This document shows positions 37,802 to 46,700 of a stretch of 64,000 nucleotides of DNA, in pieces. The translations under genes and the position numbers were made by a program. The stretch is taken from IMG/VR virus record IMGVR_UViG_3300031972_002446, positions 62,001 to 126,000 of that record, one strand, 5' to 3'. Under the pieces are notes generated by a model. That model saw only the letters and a program-made list of their open reading frames with translations. It made no database searches and was not told the origin of the DNA. The stretch comes from a virus. Numbering within the stretch: the first letter of the stretch is position 1; each line of letters opens with the position of its first letter.

Positions 37802-38434
37802 ATGGAATATTCAATTAATATATTAGAGTCTACAAGCACTATTTCTAATAGAATATTAAAAGCTTTATCTAAAGAAGTCGATCAACATTTTAAAAAGGCT
37901 TATAATAAATGTAGAAAAGAAATTGTTAATATAGTAGTTTCAGCTATAAAGTCTCATAGAACCTATAATAGTTTAATTGCTGGTGATCTAAAAGGAGAAT
38001 TTGGTCTAGACAACGCAACGAATCGCCTTAATGAGATATTAGAGTTTTGGAAATATTTAGATTTAGAATACAATAAACCAGTTATTCGTTCTCAACAAAT
38101 TATAGGGTCTTTTTCTTTATCTATGATTAGATCAGATTATTCTGATGTTTTATCGTCCGCAGCAGCTGAGGTGGTAACAGATAAAGGTGTATCTTTAGAA
38201 TGGTTAAGATGGTTATTGTTGTTTGGCGACAAAACTATCATTAAAGATTATGAGGTAAAACTTGGACCTCATCCTAACTCTAGATCTGGAAATGGAATTA
38301 TGATCGGTAAAGGAGGTTCTAGATGGAGTGTACCTTCTGGTTTTGCTGGTGTTGCTAAGAAAAACTGGATTACTGAATCAATAGATAGTGTTGAAAGTGA
38401 AATTACTAATTTATTACAATCTGCACTGAGGTAA
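37802..38434 (+). CDS. putative neck/tail-completion protein
   Basis: 210 residues. A helical N-terminal half (KALSKEVDQHFKKAYNKCRK...) is followed by a short beta domain with HPNSRSGNGIMIGKGGSRWS and PSGFAGVAKKNWI. The 'SRSG...M.....WRVP..FAG' pattern occurs in neck or tail-completion proteins near tail-tube genes. Position between connector and tail genes agrees. Confidence 0.55.
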   Translation: MEYSINILESTSTISNRILKALSKEVDQHFKKAYNKCRKEIVNIVVSAIKSHRTYNSLIAGDLKGEFGLDNATNRLNEILEFWKYLDLEYNKPVIRSQQIIGSFSLSMIRSDYSDVLSSAAAEVVTDKGVSLEWLRWLLLFGDKTIIKDYEVKLGPHPNSRSGNGIMIGKGGSRWSVPSGFAGVAKKNWITESIDSVESEITNLLQSALR

Positions 38435-38440
38435 AAAAAA

Positions 38441-39421
38441 ATGGCTAAAGGTAGTGAAAAGTTTACTGGTGTTAATTCAATTAATGATTACCTCCTTATT
38501 TCCAATATAGAAAATAATCTTAAATCTTTTTTAGATTGGGGCTTTTTAAATATTGGTGGATTTATTAATGTTAGCTCAACATCTAATGAGTACCATAATG
38601 ATCCTAGTAAATTAGGTTATGTATCTGATCCTAATTATTCTGATGGTCAGGTATGGCAAACAATATATCAAGATTGGGTTTATGATAATTTAGACGATTA
38701 TGCACCAACTCTTATTACTGGGGTTAATGTTGATGGTTCGTCTGTGAATTCTAGTGACTATATTTTAGATTATGTTAATAGTAGAGTTATATTCAATACA
38801 GCTATATCTACTTCTAGTAATGTTACGATGAATTATGCGTATAGATGGGTGCAAGTTCATAAAGCTAGTAGCAATTTAGTTTGGTGGAAGCAGTTTCAAT
38901 TTGATATAGTTAATGATGCTACCCAATTTAGTCAAAATACTGGAGAATATGCTATTTTTAATCAAAATAGAATTCAAATGCCTAGCGTTATTATAGAAAC
39001 AGTGCCTAGAGGAATTTCTAAACCATATCAATTGGGCGATAAATCATTAATTGCTGATCAAGATATTATATTACATGTTATAGCCACTAATTCAGCTCAT
39101 AGAAATTCTATTATAGATATTATTAGATTACAAGAAGATAAAGTTATATGGCTTTATGATACTCAAAAATTAGCTCAAGATGGTATTTTACCTTTTAATT
39201 TTAATGGGTCTTTAAATGGTAGTAGAAAACCATATAATTTAATAGTTAACGATTGCACAGATCCCGACCCCGTAACTAATGAAGTTGTGTGTGAAGATGA
39301 ATATAGGTGGAAAACATGCCATTTGAAAGATTTTATTGTTTCTGAAGTAGAGTCTAGGTATTTTTTCGAAGAGGCCAAAATTCGTATCACTGCTGAAATA
39401 ATATTTGATACTATAGGATAA
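38441..39421 (+). CDS. putative tail or neck structural protein
   Basis: 326 residues, rich in Asn, Ser, Tyr and Trp. The block 'PTLITGVNVDGSSVNSSDYI...VNSRVIFNTAISTSSNVTMNYAYRWVQV' looks like an immunoglobulin-like or beta-sandwich domain common to virion proteins. Four Cys lie close to the C-terminus. GAGG precedes the ATG. It may be the tail terminator or a tube-associated protein; assignment is by position only. Confidence 0.55.
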   Translation: MAKGSEKFTGVNSINDYLLISNIENNLKSFLDWGFLNIGGFINVSSTSNEYHNDPSKLGYVSDPNYSDGQVWQTIYQDWVYDNLDDYAPTLITGVNVDGSSVNSSDYILDYVNSRVIFNTAISTSSNVTMNYAYRWVQVHKASSNLVWWKQFQFDIVNDATQFSQNTGEYAIFNQNRIQMPSVIIETVPRGISKPYQLGDKSLIADQDIILHVIATNSAHRNSIIDIIRLQEDKVIWLYDTQKLAQDGILPFNFNGSLNGSRKPYNLIVNDCTDPDPVTNEVVCEDEYRWKTCHLKDFIVSEVESRYFFEEAKIRITAEIIFDTIG

Positions 39422-39437
39422 TTGGTGTATAATTATT
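39422..39437 (+). promoter_or_regulatory. late-promoter-like motif TTGGTGTATAATTATT
   Basis: Starts one base after the previous stop and lies 59 nt before the start of the first tail-tube-like gene. Confidence 0.55.
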
Positions 39438-39480
39438 CGTAGTGTTCCCAACCGTTTTAAATGCAAATGGAGAATAAACC

Positions 39481-40380
39481 ATGCCAAATAATAGAGTATT
39501 TTACGCATCTCAGGGCGTATCAATTGGTGGTACAGTTGTACAAGGCGCTCAGAGCGTCGGTATTACCACCAATTTCAACCTAGAGCAAGTTTTTCAATTA
39601 GGTCAACTAGCCTTGTATGATAATGTATCGTTAGATCCAGAAGTAGAAATTACAGTATCTAAAATTCTTGATGGAGAATCTTCCGTTTGGAAACTTGCTA
39701 CTGGTGGTGGTACTTTGATCGCTAACGCTAATGATGAAGCAGTTGTTGTAGTAGGTATCGGTAGTGATACTGGCTCTACCTTAAGTAGCACAAGCGCTAT
39801 TACTTGTAGCGGTATGTTTGTTTCTTCTGTTTCTTATACTTTCCCAGTTGATGGTAATATGACAGAAGAAGTTACTTTTGTTGGTAATGCTAAAGCTTTA
39901 ACAGGTAGTGTTGCTGCTCCTGCTACCACAGAAAAAACTGTATTAAGACGTCAAAATATTAATTTTGGCGCCGCATCCGCTGTTTTACCTACAGAAGTAG
40001 ATGGTAAAAATATCACAAGTATTAGTATTAGTGCTGATCTTGGTCGTGAAAGTATGTATAAACTTGGTTCTTTGAAACCATTCCATCGTTTCGTTAATTT
40101 CCCACTTGAAGTTACTTGTGAGTTCGAAGTTAGCGCTACAGATCTTGATGGTGTTGAAGTCGATGTACCAGATACAGCTTGTAGCGGTTTGGCTAGTAAT
40201 GACCGTGAAATTGTTGTTGTAGTTTGTGGCACAGATGGTAACGACGCATACACGTTTGATCTCGGTGATAAATGTAAGTTAACAAGTGTTAATTATAGTG
40301 GTGGAGATACTGGTGGTGGTAATGCAACCATTACTTACTCTTTTAGTACTTATAATGAACTTGAAATTACAGACGCTTAA
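39481..40380 (+). CDS. tail-tube-like protein 1
   Basis: 299 residues. Beta-rich with Gly/Thr/Ser turns. The opening (NNRVFYASQGVSIGG... SVGITTNFNLEQVFQLGQL) and block SYTFPVDGNMTEEVTFVGNA are shared with the next gene, showing a tandem duplication. Position before the assembly chaperones and tape measure is that of the major tail (tube) protein. GGAG precedes the ATG; codon use is relatively GC-rich, consistent with high expression. Confidence 0.75.
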   Translation: MPNNRVFYASQGVSIGGTVVQGAQSVGITTNFNLEQVFQLGQLALYDNVSLDPEVEITVSKILDGESSVWKLATGGGTLIANANDEAVVVVGIGSDTGSTLSSTSAITCSGMFVSSVSYTFPVDGNMTEEVTFVGNAKALTGSVAAPATTEKTVLRRQNINFGAASAVLPTEVDGKNITSISISADLGRESMYKLGSLKPFHRFVNFPLEVTCEFEVSATDLDGVEVDVPDTACSGLASNDREIVVVVCGTDGNDAYTFDLGDKCKLTSVNYSGGDTGGGNATITYSFSTYNELEITDA

Positions 40381-40410
40381 TCATTAAGTAAGCAGTGTAG
40401 GGAATACTAT

Positions 40411-40438
40411 GCTGGGGGTAATATTGCCCCCAGCTTTT
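40411..40438 (+). terminator. intrinsic terminator between the two tail-tube-like genes
   Basis: GCTGGGGG pairs with CCCCCAGC across an 8-nt loop, followed by TTTTAA. The U-run is short, so read-through is likely. It would make more of the first tube protein than of the second. Confidence 0.75.
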
Positions 40439-40457
40439 AATTCAATGGAGAATAAAA

Positions 40458-41306
40458 ATGGCGAATAGAATTTTTTATGCTTGTCACGCCTTGGCTGTTG
40501 ATGGAAGTTTTGTCGCCGGTGCTCAAAGCGCTGCTATCACTACATCTTTTGACCTTGAGCCAGTATTTCAATTAGGTCAATTAGAAGCTGTAGATGTTTT
40601 AAATCTATCTCCTAATGTTGAAGTTACAGTAACTAGGGCTCTGACCGATAGTAGCGGTACTATTTTTAGTGGTAGTTTTATTGATAATGTTGGAGATAAT
40701 AATAAAACAGTTTGCTTAGGTATTGGAGATGATCAGGAGGAGCTATTAACCTCAACATCTTCTATTCATTGTACAGGTATGGGTATTAGTGGTGTTACAT
40801 ATAACTTTCCTGTAGATGGAATATTTACAGAAGAAGTTAGTTTTTCAGGAACTAGCAAGACTGTTGGTGGTTGTAGTGTGAGCGCTTCAGAAGACACAAC
40901 CTCTAAAGCTTTAGTCAGATATAGTTATCAAAGCGGTGTTCCTGCTACAGTTACAAACGCTGGTAATTTAACCAATATTAGTATTAGCGCTTCGATTAGT
41001 AGAGAAAATTTATTTAGATTAGGTGAATATAAAGCTTATCATAATTTTGCAAGTTTGCCTTCTGAAATTACAGTTGATTTTGAAGTTAGTGCTACCAGTG
41101 TAGATGGTATCGCAATAGCTGCTGCTGCTGGCTGTAATGGCCCTACAGACAATAAAGAAGATATTACTATTGCTTTGTGTGGATATAGTTTTGCGATTGA
41201 AAATGCTCGTTTAAGTAATGTTGCGTATGGAGGTGGAGATACTGGCGGTGGGAACGCTACTATCACATTCACGTACACATCATATAACAGCTTGACGGTT
41301 ACGTAA
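40458..41306 (+). CDS. tail-tube-like protein 2
   Basis: 282 residues, clear paralogue of the preceding gene: NRIFYACHALAVDG, AGAQSAAITTSFDLEPVFQL, then YNFPVDGIFTEEVSFSGTSK and GGGDTGGGNATITFTYTSYN match in order and spacing. Two tube-like proteins could build different tail zones or one could be a tube cap. GGAG lies before the ATG, directly after a terminator. Confidence 0.72.
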   Translation: MANRIFYACHALAVDGSFVAGAQSAAITTSFDLEPVFQLGQLEAVDVLNLSPNVEVTVTRALTDSSGTIFSGSFIDNVGDNNKTVCLGIGDDQEELLTSTSSIHCTGMGISGVTYNFPVDGIFTEEVSFSGTSKTVGGCSVSASEDTTSKALVRYSYQSGVPATVTNAGNLTNISISASISRENLFRLGEYKAYHNFASLPSEITVDFEVSATSVDGIAIAAAAGCNGPTDNKEDITIALCGYSFAIENARLSNVAYGGGDTGGGNATITFTYTSYNSLTVT

Positions 41307-41341
41307 TTTAAATTTTAATAAATTAAATTAAAAGTCAAAAA

Positions 41342-42391
41342 ATGGACATAGAAGGAAATATATACAGGATTATTACAGGACACTACTATATATCTGTTGA
41401 TAATACAGATTATAGAGTTGTTTCACCCAATATTCAAATCAAACAAAAAGCTCATTATATATATAATAATATACTTAATAGTAATAAATTTGATACTAAA
41501 TACTGGCTTAAGAAAAAACAAGCTGATAGAATATTAGAGACTAATGGCATTTGGAATTCAACCAAAGAAGAAAGCCTAAAAGTTTTAAACAACAGGCTAG
41601 ACGATATGAAAATTGAGTTGTATCTAAAATACGACGATCCTACTATGAGGAAAAAAATTAAAGCTAGCTTATCTACTGGTAGAATAAAGATTAGTGAGTT
41701 AGAAACAAAAAAAACATCGATGGACACCTTAACTTTAGAATACTATGCTAATTCAGCAAAAAATGAATATATAGTTTTGAATACGGTGTATAAAGATGAA
41801 GAGTTGGTTTTTAAAGGTAAAGATGATACTAGTATTAATACAGAGTTTTTGGATAGTATTATCACAGAAGTAAATAGGAACGGTTTAAGTATGGAAGATT
41901 TAAGGATTGTAGCTAGAAGTGATCTTTGGAAATCTTACTGGGATGCTGCCAAAGGTAATATATTTGCACCACCCGCATACGCATGGAATGATGAGCAAAG
42001 ATTATTGGTGAACCTTAGTAAAATGTATGATTCGGTTCATGAACATCCTGAAGCTCCAGATGATAATGTTATTGCTGACGACGATGCTTTAGATGGATGG
42101 ATGTTGGCCACAAGAAGAAAAGCTGAAAAAGAACGTAAGAAAACTAAATTAATGGATTCCATAGGTGGTAAATATAAAAATGCAGGAGAAATATTTATTG
42201 TTACTCAATCGCAAGAAGAAGCCAAAGGTATTTACGGTCTGAATGACGCAGAAGGAATGGCTGAAATTAATCATTTGAAAACTATAGCTAAAACCAGTCA
42301 AGAACCAGTTCAATGGCAAGATATGCCACATGTTCGTACTAAGCTAGAAAGTCAATTAAAACAAAGAAACGCTATGAAAAAAGGTGAATAA
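41342..42391 (+). CDS. putative tail assembly protein
   Basis: 349 residues, mainly helical and charged. Central block WKSYWDAAKGNIFAPPAYAW and DDALDGWMLATRRKAEKERK are distinctive but I cannot name a family. Located between tail tube and tape-measure genes, where tail assembly chaperones lie. No programmed frameshift is needed to join it with the next gene, which starts 2 nt after its stop. Confidence 0.6.
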   Translation: MDIEGNIYRIITGHYYISVDNTDYRVVSPNIQIKQKAHYIYNNILNSNKFDTKYWLKKKQADRILETNGIWNSTKEESLKVLNNRLDDMKIELYLKYDDPTMRKKIKASLSTGRIKISELETKKTSMDTLTLEYYANSAKNEYIVLNTVYKDEELVFKGKDDTSINTEFLDSIITEVNRNGLSMEDLRIVARSDLWKSYWDAAKGNIFAPPAYAWNDEQRLLVNLSKMYDSVHEHPEAPDDNVIADDDALDGWMLATRRKAEKERKKTKLMDSIGGKYKNAGEIFIVTQSQEEAKGIYGLNDAEGMAEINHLKTIAKTSQEPVQWQDMPHVRTKLESQLKQRNAMKKGE

Positions 42392-42393
42392 CA

Positions 42394-42693
42394 ATGCAGA
42401 GAAAAATACATAGTAGAAGACTAATTATAGAACAATTAGAAAAAAGATTTAAGACAATCATGATAGGTTCTTTAGCTAGATTTGAAAAAGAATTTGGATA
42501 TTTATGGAATAATGATGAAGATCCTAATACTGATCAAGAAGTTTTTTTTAGAGATAAATGGGAGGATTTGAGACACGAATTATTGGATCACGGAAACGAC
42601 CAAATGAGAAATGGAGTACAGGATTTGAATGATTATTTGAATCATGTAGAAAAGTATAATTTACAAATTTATTATAACAGAGGAGAAGAATAA
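42394..42693 (+). CDS. putative small tail assembly protein
   Basis: 99 residues, helical (IEQLEKRFKTIMIGSLARFE...; RDKWEDLRHELLDHGNDQMR). I recall similar 'KTIMIGALARFEKxFGxLW' proteins from cyanophage-like tail clusters. The start follows the previous stop by two bases and the stop touches the next start, so three tail-assembly genes are tightly coupled. Confidence 0.6.
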   Translation: MQRKIHSRRLIIEQLEKRFKTIMIGSLARFEKEFGYLWNNDEDPNTDQEVFFRDKWEDLRHELLDHGNDQMRNGVQDLNDYLNHVEKYNLQIYYNRGEE

Positions 42694-43619
42694 TGGCTGA
42701 GACTTTTAAAATGACAGTAAATGGTAAAAATCAGGAATTTTTGGTACAGTCTCCAAATTTAGCTCAACAAAGAGAAGGTCAGAAAGTTTACAATCAGGCA
42801 TTTTCTGATGCTGTAAAGTCTGGGTCTATAGTTCGTGCTAAATTAGATGATTTGCTTAAAGATCAAGGATTATGGGATGATGAAAAGCAAGCTCGTTTTT
42901 TAGCTATTCAAGAAGAGTTAAACAATAACGAAAAAAGCCTAGCTACTGGAGGTATTTCTCTTGAGAACGCTAAAGCCCAGGCTTTAAAAATGAGAGATCT
43001 TAGAGAAGAGCTTAAAGAGTTAATTTCTGTTAGAACCAATTTAGATACACACACAGCAGAAGGCCAAGCTGATAATGCTAGATTCAACTACTTAGTTTCA
43101 TCTTGTGTGGTGTATAATAATACCAAGAAAGTTTATTTTCGTAATTATGAAGATTACCTGAATAAATCTTCTGATCCGGTTGCGGTGATTGGTGCTCAAA
43201 AATTAGCAGCTATGCTTTATGGCTTAGACTCTGAATTTGAGAAAAAATTACCAGAAAATAAGTTTTTGTTAGAATATAAGTTTGTTAATGATGATTTAAG
43301 ATTCATTAATAAAGATGGTAAGTATGTTGATCAAGACGGTAGGTTAGTAGATGAAATTGGTAGGTATATCGACGAGGAAGGTAAATATGTAGATAAGGAT
43401 GGAAATCTGGTTGATGAGTCGGGAGAATATTTAGTAGATTTTGTTCCTTTTACTGATGATGATGGTAAACCTGTAGTTTTGGAAAAGGGTAAAGATGAAA
43501 AACAATCAGAATCACAACAGGATAAACCTAAGGAAGAATCTACAACTGAACCTGAAGTCACACCTCAGAACACCTCTACCAATCAAGAGGTTCCTACCGA
43601 GGAAACTAACACAGAATAA
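42693..43619 (+). CDS. putative tail assembly protein with D-x-x-G repeats
   Basis: 308 residues. Residues 1-195 are helical. About residues 203-250 contain six short repeats of the form D-x-x-G-x-(Y/L)-(V/I) (KDGKYV, QDGRLV, EIGRYI, EEGKYV, KDGNLV, ESGEYL), and the last 45 residues are a Pro/Glu/Thr/Gln tail. Proteins with the 'INKDGKYVD' repeat are known to me from tail clusters of other phages. Directly before the tape measure; GGAG precedes the ATG. Confidence 0.6.
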   Translation: MAETFKMTVNGKNQEFLVQSPNLAQQREGQKVYNQAFSDAVKSGSIVRAKLDDLLKDQGLWDDEKQARFLAIQEELNNNEKSLATGGISLENAKAQALKMRDLREELKELISVRTNLDTHTAEGQADNARFNYLVSSCVVYNNTKKVYFRNYEDYLNKSSDPVAVIGAQKLAAMLYGLDSEFEKKLPENKFLLEYKFVNDDLRFINKDGKYVDQDGRLVDEIGRYIDEEGKYVDKDGNLVDESGEYLVDFVPFTDDDGKPVVLEKGKDEKQSESQQDKPKEESTTEPEVTPQNTSTNQEVPTEETNTE

Positions 43620-43659
43620 ACTTTTTGATTATTTGTATATTATACTCCTTTCTTTGCAG

Positions 43660-43677
43660 CCCTCTGGAAACAGAGGG
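43660..43677 (+). other. hairpin CCCTCTG-GAAA-CAGAGGG
   Basis: A perfect 7-bp stem with GAAA tetraloop in the gap before the tape-measure gene, without a U-run. It could be an mRNA processing or stability element. A TTTGTATATTATA sequence at 43632 resembles the late motif. Confidence 0.5.
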
Positions 43678-43717
43678 TATGCTTATATATAAACGACACA
43701 CAAAGGTATAAATAATT

Positions 43718-46700
43718 ATGGCAGCAGCTTTTAATTTAACGGCACAAATTAATTTAAGAGGACCTAGTAATACTAAGGTTATTGCTTCTCAAATTAGAAA
43801 GCAATTATCTAATATTAAAGTAAAAGTTAATCTTGATTTAAAAGGATCAGCAGCTAAAAATGTTACTAAGGTTAACAAGCAGTTACAGTTGTTACAGCAA
43901 AATGCTGCTAAAGCTAATGCTAGTGTTGCTAGTTTAAGTGCTACAGTATCTCAGTTAGGGGCCGGTTTAAATAATTTAGGTGGCTCTGGAGGCGTTCAGT
44001 CTCTTAACAAAGTGCAAAAACAAGTGCAAAGTACTGGGAGTGCTATTAGCTCAGCTACTACCCAAGTTCAAGAATTTGGAAAACAATCAGGCTTAGCTAT
44101 TCGTAGATTCGCTGCTTTTAGTGCTGTTACTGGTGTTGTTTATAGTTTAACTAACGCTATTAATAGTGCTTTCAAAGAATTTGTAGCTTTTGATAAACAA
44201 ATTGTTCGATTAAGTCAGGTAACAGGAACGACTGTTAGTGGCCTTTCTGGTATTACAAAAGAAATCTCTAATCTATCTAGCAATTTAGGTGTTGCGTCTT
44301 CTGATTTAGCTCAAGTATCTGTTACACTTTCTCAAGCTGGTTTAAGCGCTCAAGAAACTAAAATAGCATTAGAAGCCTTAGCCAAATCTGCATTAGCTCC
44401 TTCTTTTGATAATCTTAATAATACTGTTGAAGGTAGTATTGCTTTAATGCGTCAGTTTAGTATTAGTTCTGGGGAGTTAGAAGCTGCTCTTGGTAGTGTG
44501 AATGCTGTAGCTGCTAGTTTTGCTGTTGAAGCTGGCGATATCATTGCTGCTATTCAGCGTACTGGTGGTGTGTTTGCTTCTTCTAGTAGGGGTATTAGTG
44601 AAGGTACGGCTGCTCTTAATGAATTTGTAGCTTTGTTTACTAGTGTTAGAGCGACTACTCGTGAAAGTGCAGAAACTATTGCTACTGGTTTAAGAACTAT
44701 CTTTACTAGAATACAAAGAGGTTCTACTATAGAGTCTTTGAAAGAGTTTGGTATTACGCTTACAGACTTACAAGGGAAATTTGTTGGACCCTTTGAAGCT
44801 GTTAAACGATTAAGCGAAGGTCTTAAAGGTTTAGATCCAAGAGATTTGCGTTTTGGTCAAATTGTCGAAGAGCTTGGTGGTTTCCGTCAAATTGGTAAAG
44901 TTATTCCTTTAATTCAACAGTTCGCCACTGCTCAAAAAGCTTTAGGGGTAGCTCAATCTGGGCAAGGCAGTTTATCTAAAGCGGCTATACAAGCTCAAGC
45001 ATCTTTAGCAGTTCAATTTGAAAAAACCAGACAGTCTTTTGTTTCTTTAGTTAGAGATATAGGTAATAGCACAACTTTCAGAGGCATTGCTAAAGTTGCT
45101 TTAACAACAGCAAATGCATTTATAACATTGGCTTCAGCATTAAAACCTTTATTGCCTATGATAACGGCCTTAGCTGCTTTTAAGGGAGTTTCGGCATTAA
45201 GTGAATTTGGTGGTGGTTTTCTTGGTGGGTTTGGAGGTAAAGGCGGAGGCGGAGGAGGCGGAGGTGGTCCATCAGGCCCAATGGGTCCAATAGGTCCTTC
45301 TTCTGGCGGTAGTGTTAGTGGTAGAGGTAGTGGTCGTAGGAATAAAGGCTCGGCTTCTAACAACAAAGCTTTAGCTAAAAATTCAGCAGCTTTAAACGCT
45401 AATACAACAGCACTAGGCTCTGTAAATACTAGTATGGCTAGCTTACTTCAGTCTATTGATGCTTTGTCTGAAGCTATTAATAATAAACAATCTGGAGTTA
45501 ATACTCAAGGCTTTGCTAGTGGTGGTTTGGTTCCTGGAAGTGGTAATAGAGACACTGTATCTGCTATGCTAACTCCTGGTGAATATGTTATTCGTAAAAA
45601 AGCTGTTGAAAAAATAGGCGCAGATAATCTTAAAAAACTTAATCGTGGAGGTAGAGTACAAAGATTTACCGGTGGTGGTGGAGCTGAAGCTTTGACTGTA
45701 GACGATATTAAAATATTTGAATCTGGTCAAAACGCAGGAGGAATTCCTAAGGGACAATTAAAAAACATGCCGAGTAGCCTAGCACAATCTGTAATAGATC
45801 GTTATAAAGGTAAAGGTAAACTTAATCAAGAAACATTTAAAGCCTTAAAAGAAAAAGTAGCATTAAAAGCAGCACAAGATAAAGCAGTACCTTATGCACT
45901 AGTTGGCCTGAGAGGAACTGCTAAAGAAGTGTTTGCAGAAGCTGATGACGGAACTATGGTAAAGCTTATTGGCAGAACTTTAGGCGAGACTGATGATAAT
46001 AAACCTTATGAAGATACTATGTTTAAGGATTTCAAAGACACGGTAGCTAAAGTGGCTAATCAGATGGCTACAAAAGTACAAGCTCAGCCAGTATCGCCAG
46101 GCGATCTGAATAAAGATGCTATGGAAAAAGCAGGTTTCTTTAATGCTGTAGGAGCTTATCTCGAAGCGGCTGTAGCAAGTATTGGTGCTCCTTACGATAA
46201 AGATCAGTCTAATGATCCACTAGATTTTGCGCAAGGTTTGGGTTCTGCTTCTGGTTTATTTGGCTTACCATCGGACATGCCTGCTGATACCACAAGAACA
46301 GTTTTTAGTAGTGGTAAAAGTCCTGCAGATTTTCTGAAACAAGTGAATAATTATAGAGCAAAATTAGCTGGAGGAGGCTCTGTTAGCGACACGGTTCCTG
46401 CATTATTAACTCCTGGTGAGTATGTAATCAATGAAAAGTCTGCAAAAAAATTAGGATCTCAAAAATTAGATCAACTTAATAGAGCAGATAGGATTCAAGG
46501 TTATGCTAGTGGCGGCCCTGTTGGTTTTGTTCAACGTTTAGCTAGTGGTGGTAGTCCTAGAGCAGATAAAATGGAATATCTGGAAAGAGTAGCTAAAAAA
46601 CTTGGAATGACTGTTTCACAATACGAAAAAAGTATTAGAAGTAGAATTCTTCAAGGAGCAGAAACTAGAGCTACCGAGAAAACAGGTATGCAAGGAGATC

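Noticed and set aside
39481-41306. Contractile tail sheath plus tube
   Set aside because: The two proteins are paralogues of about 290 residues each; no sheath-sized protein lies next to them.
41342-43619. Programmed -1 frameshift between tail assembly genes
   Set aside because: The three genes are separated by ordinary stops and starts with 0-2 nt spacing; I saw no slippery heptamer near the junctions, though a gene-end inspection by alignment would settle it.
45013-45366. Pro/Leu-rich minus-strand frame opposite the Gly-rich part of the tape measure
   Set aside because: It is the reverse complement of GGN codons and has no signals of its own.
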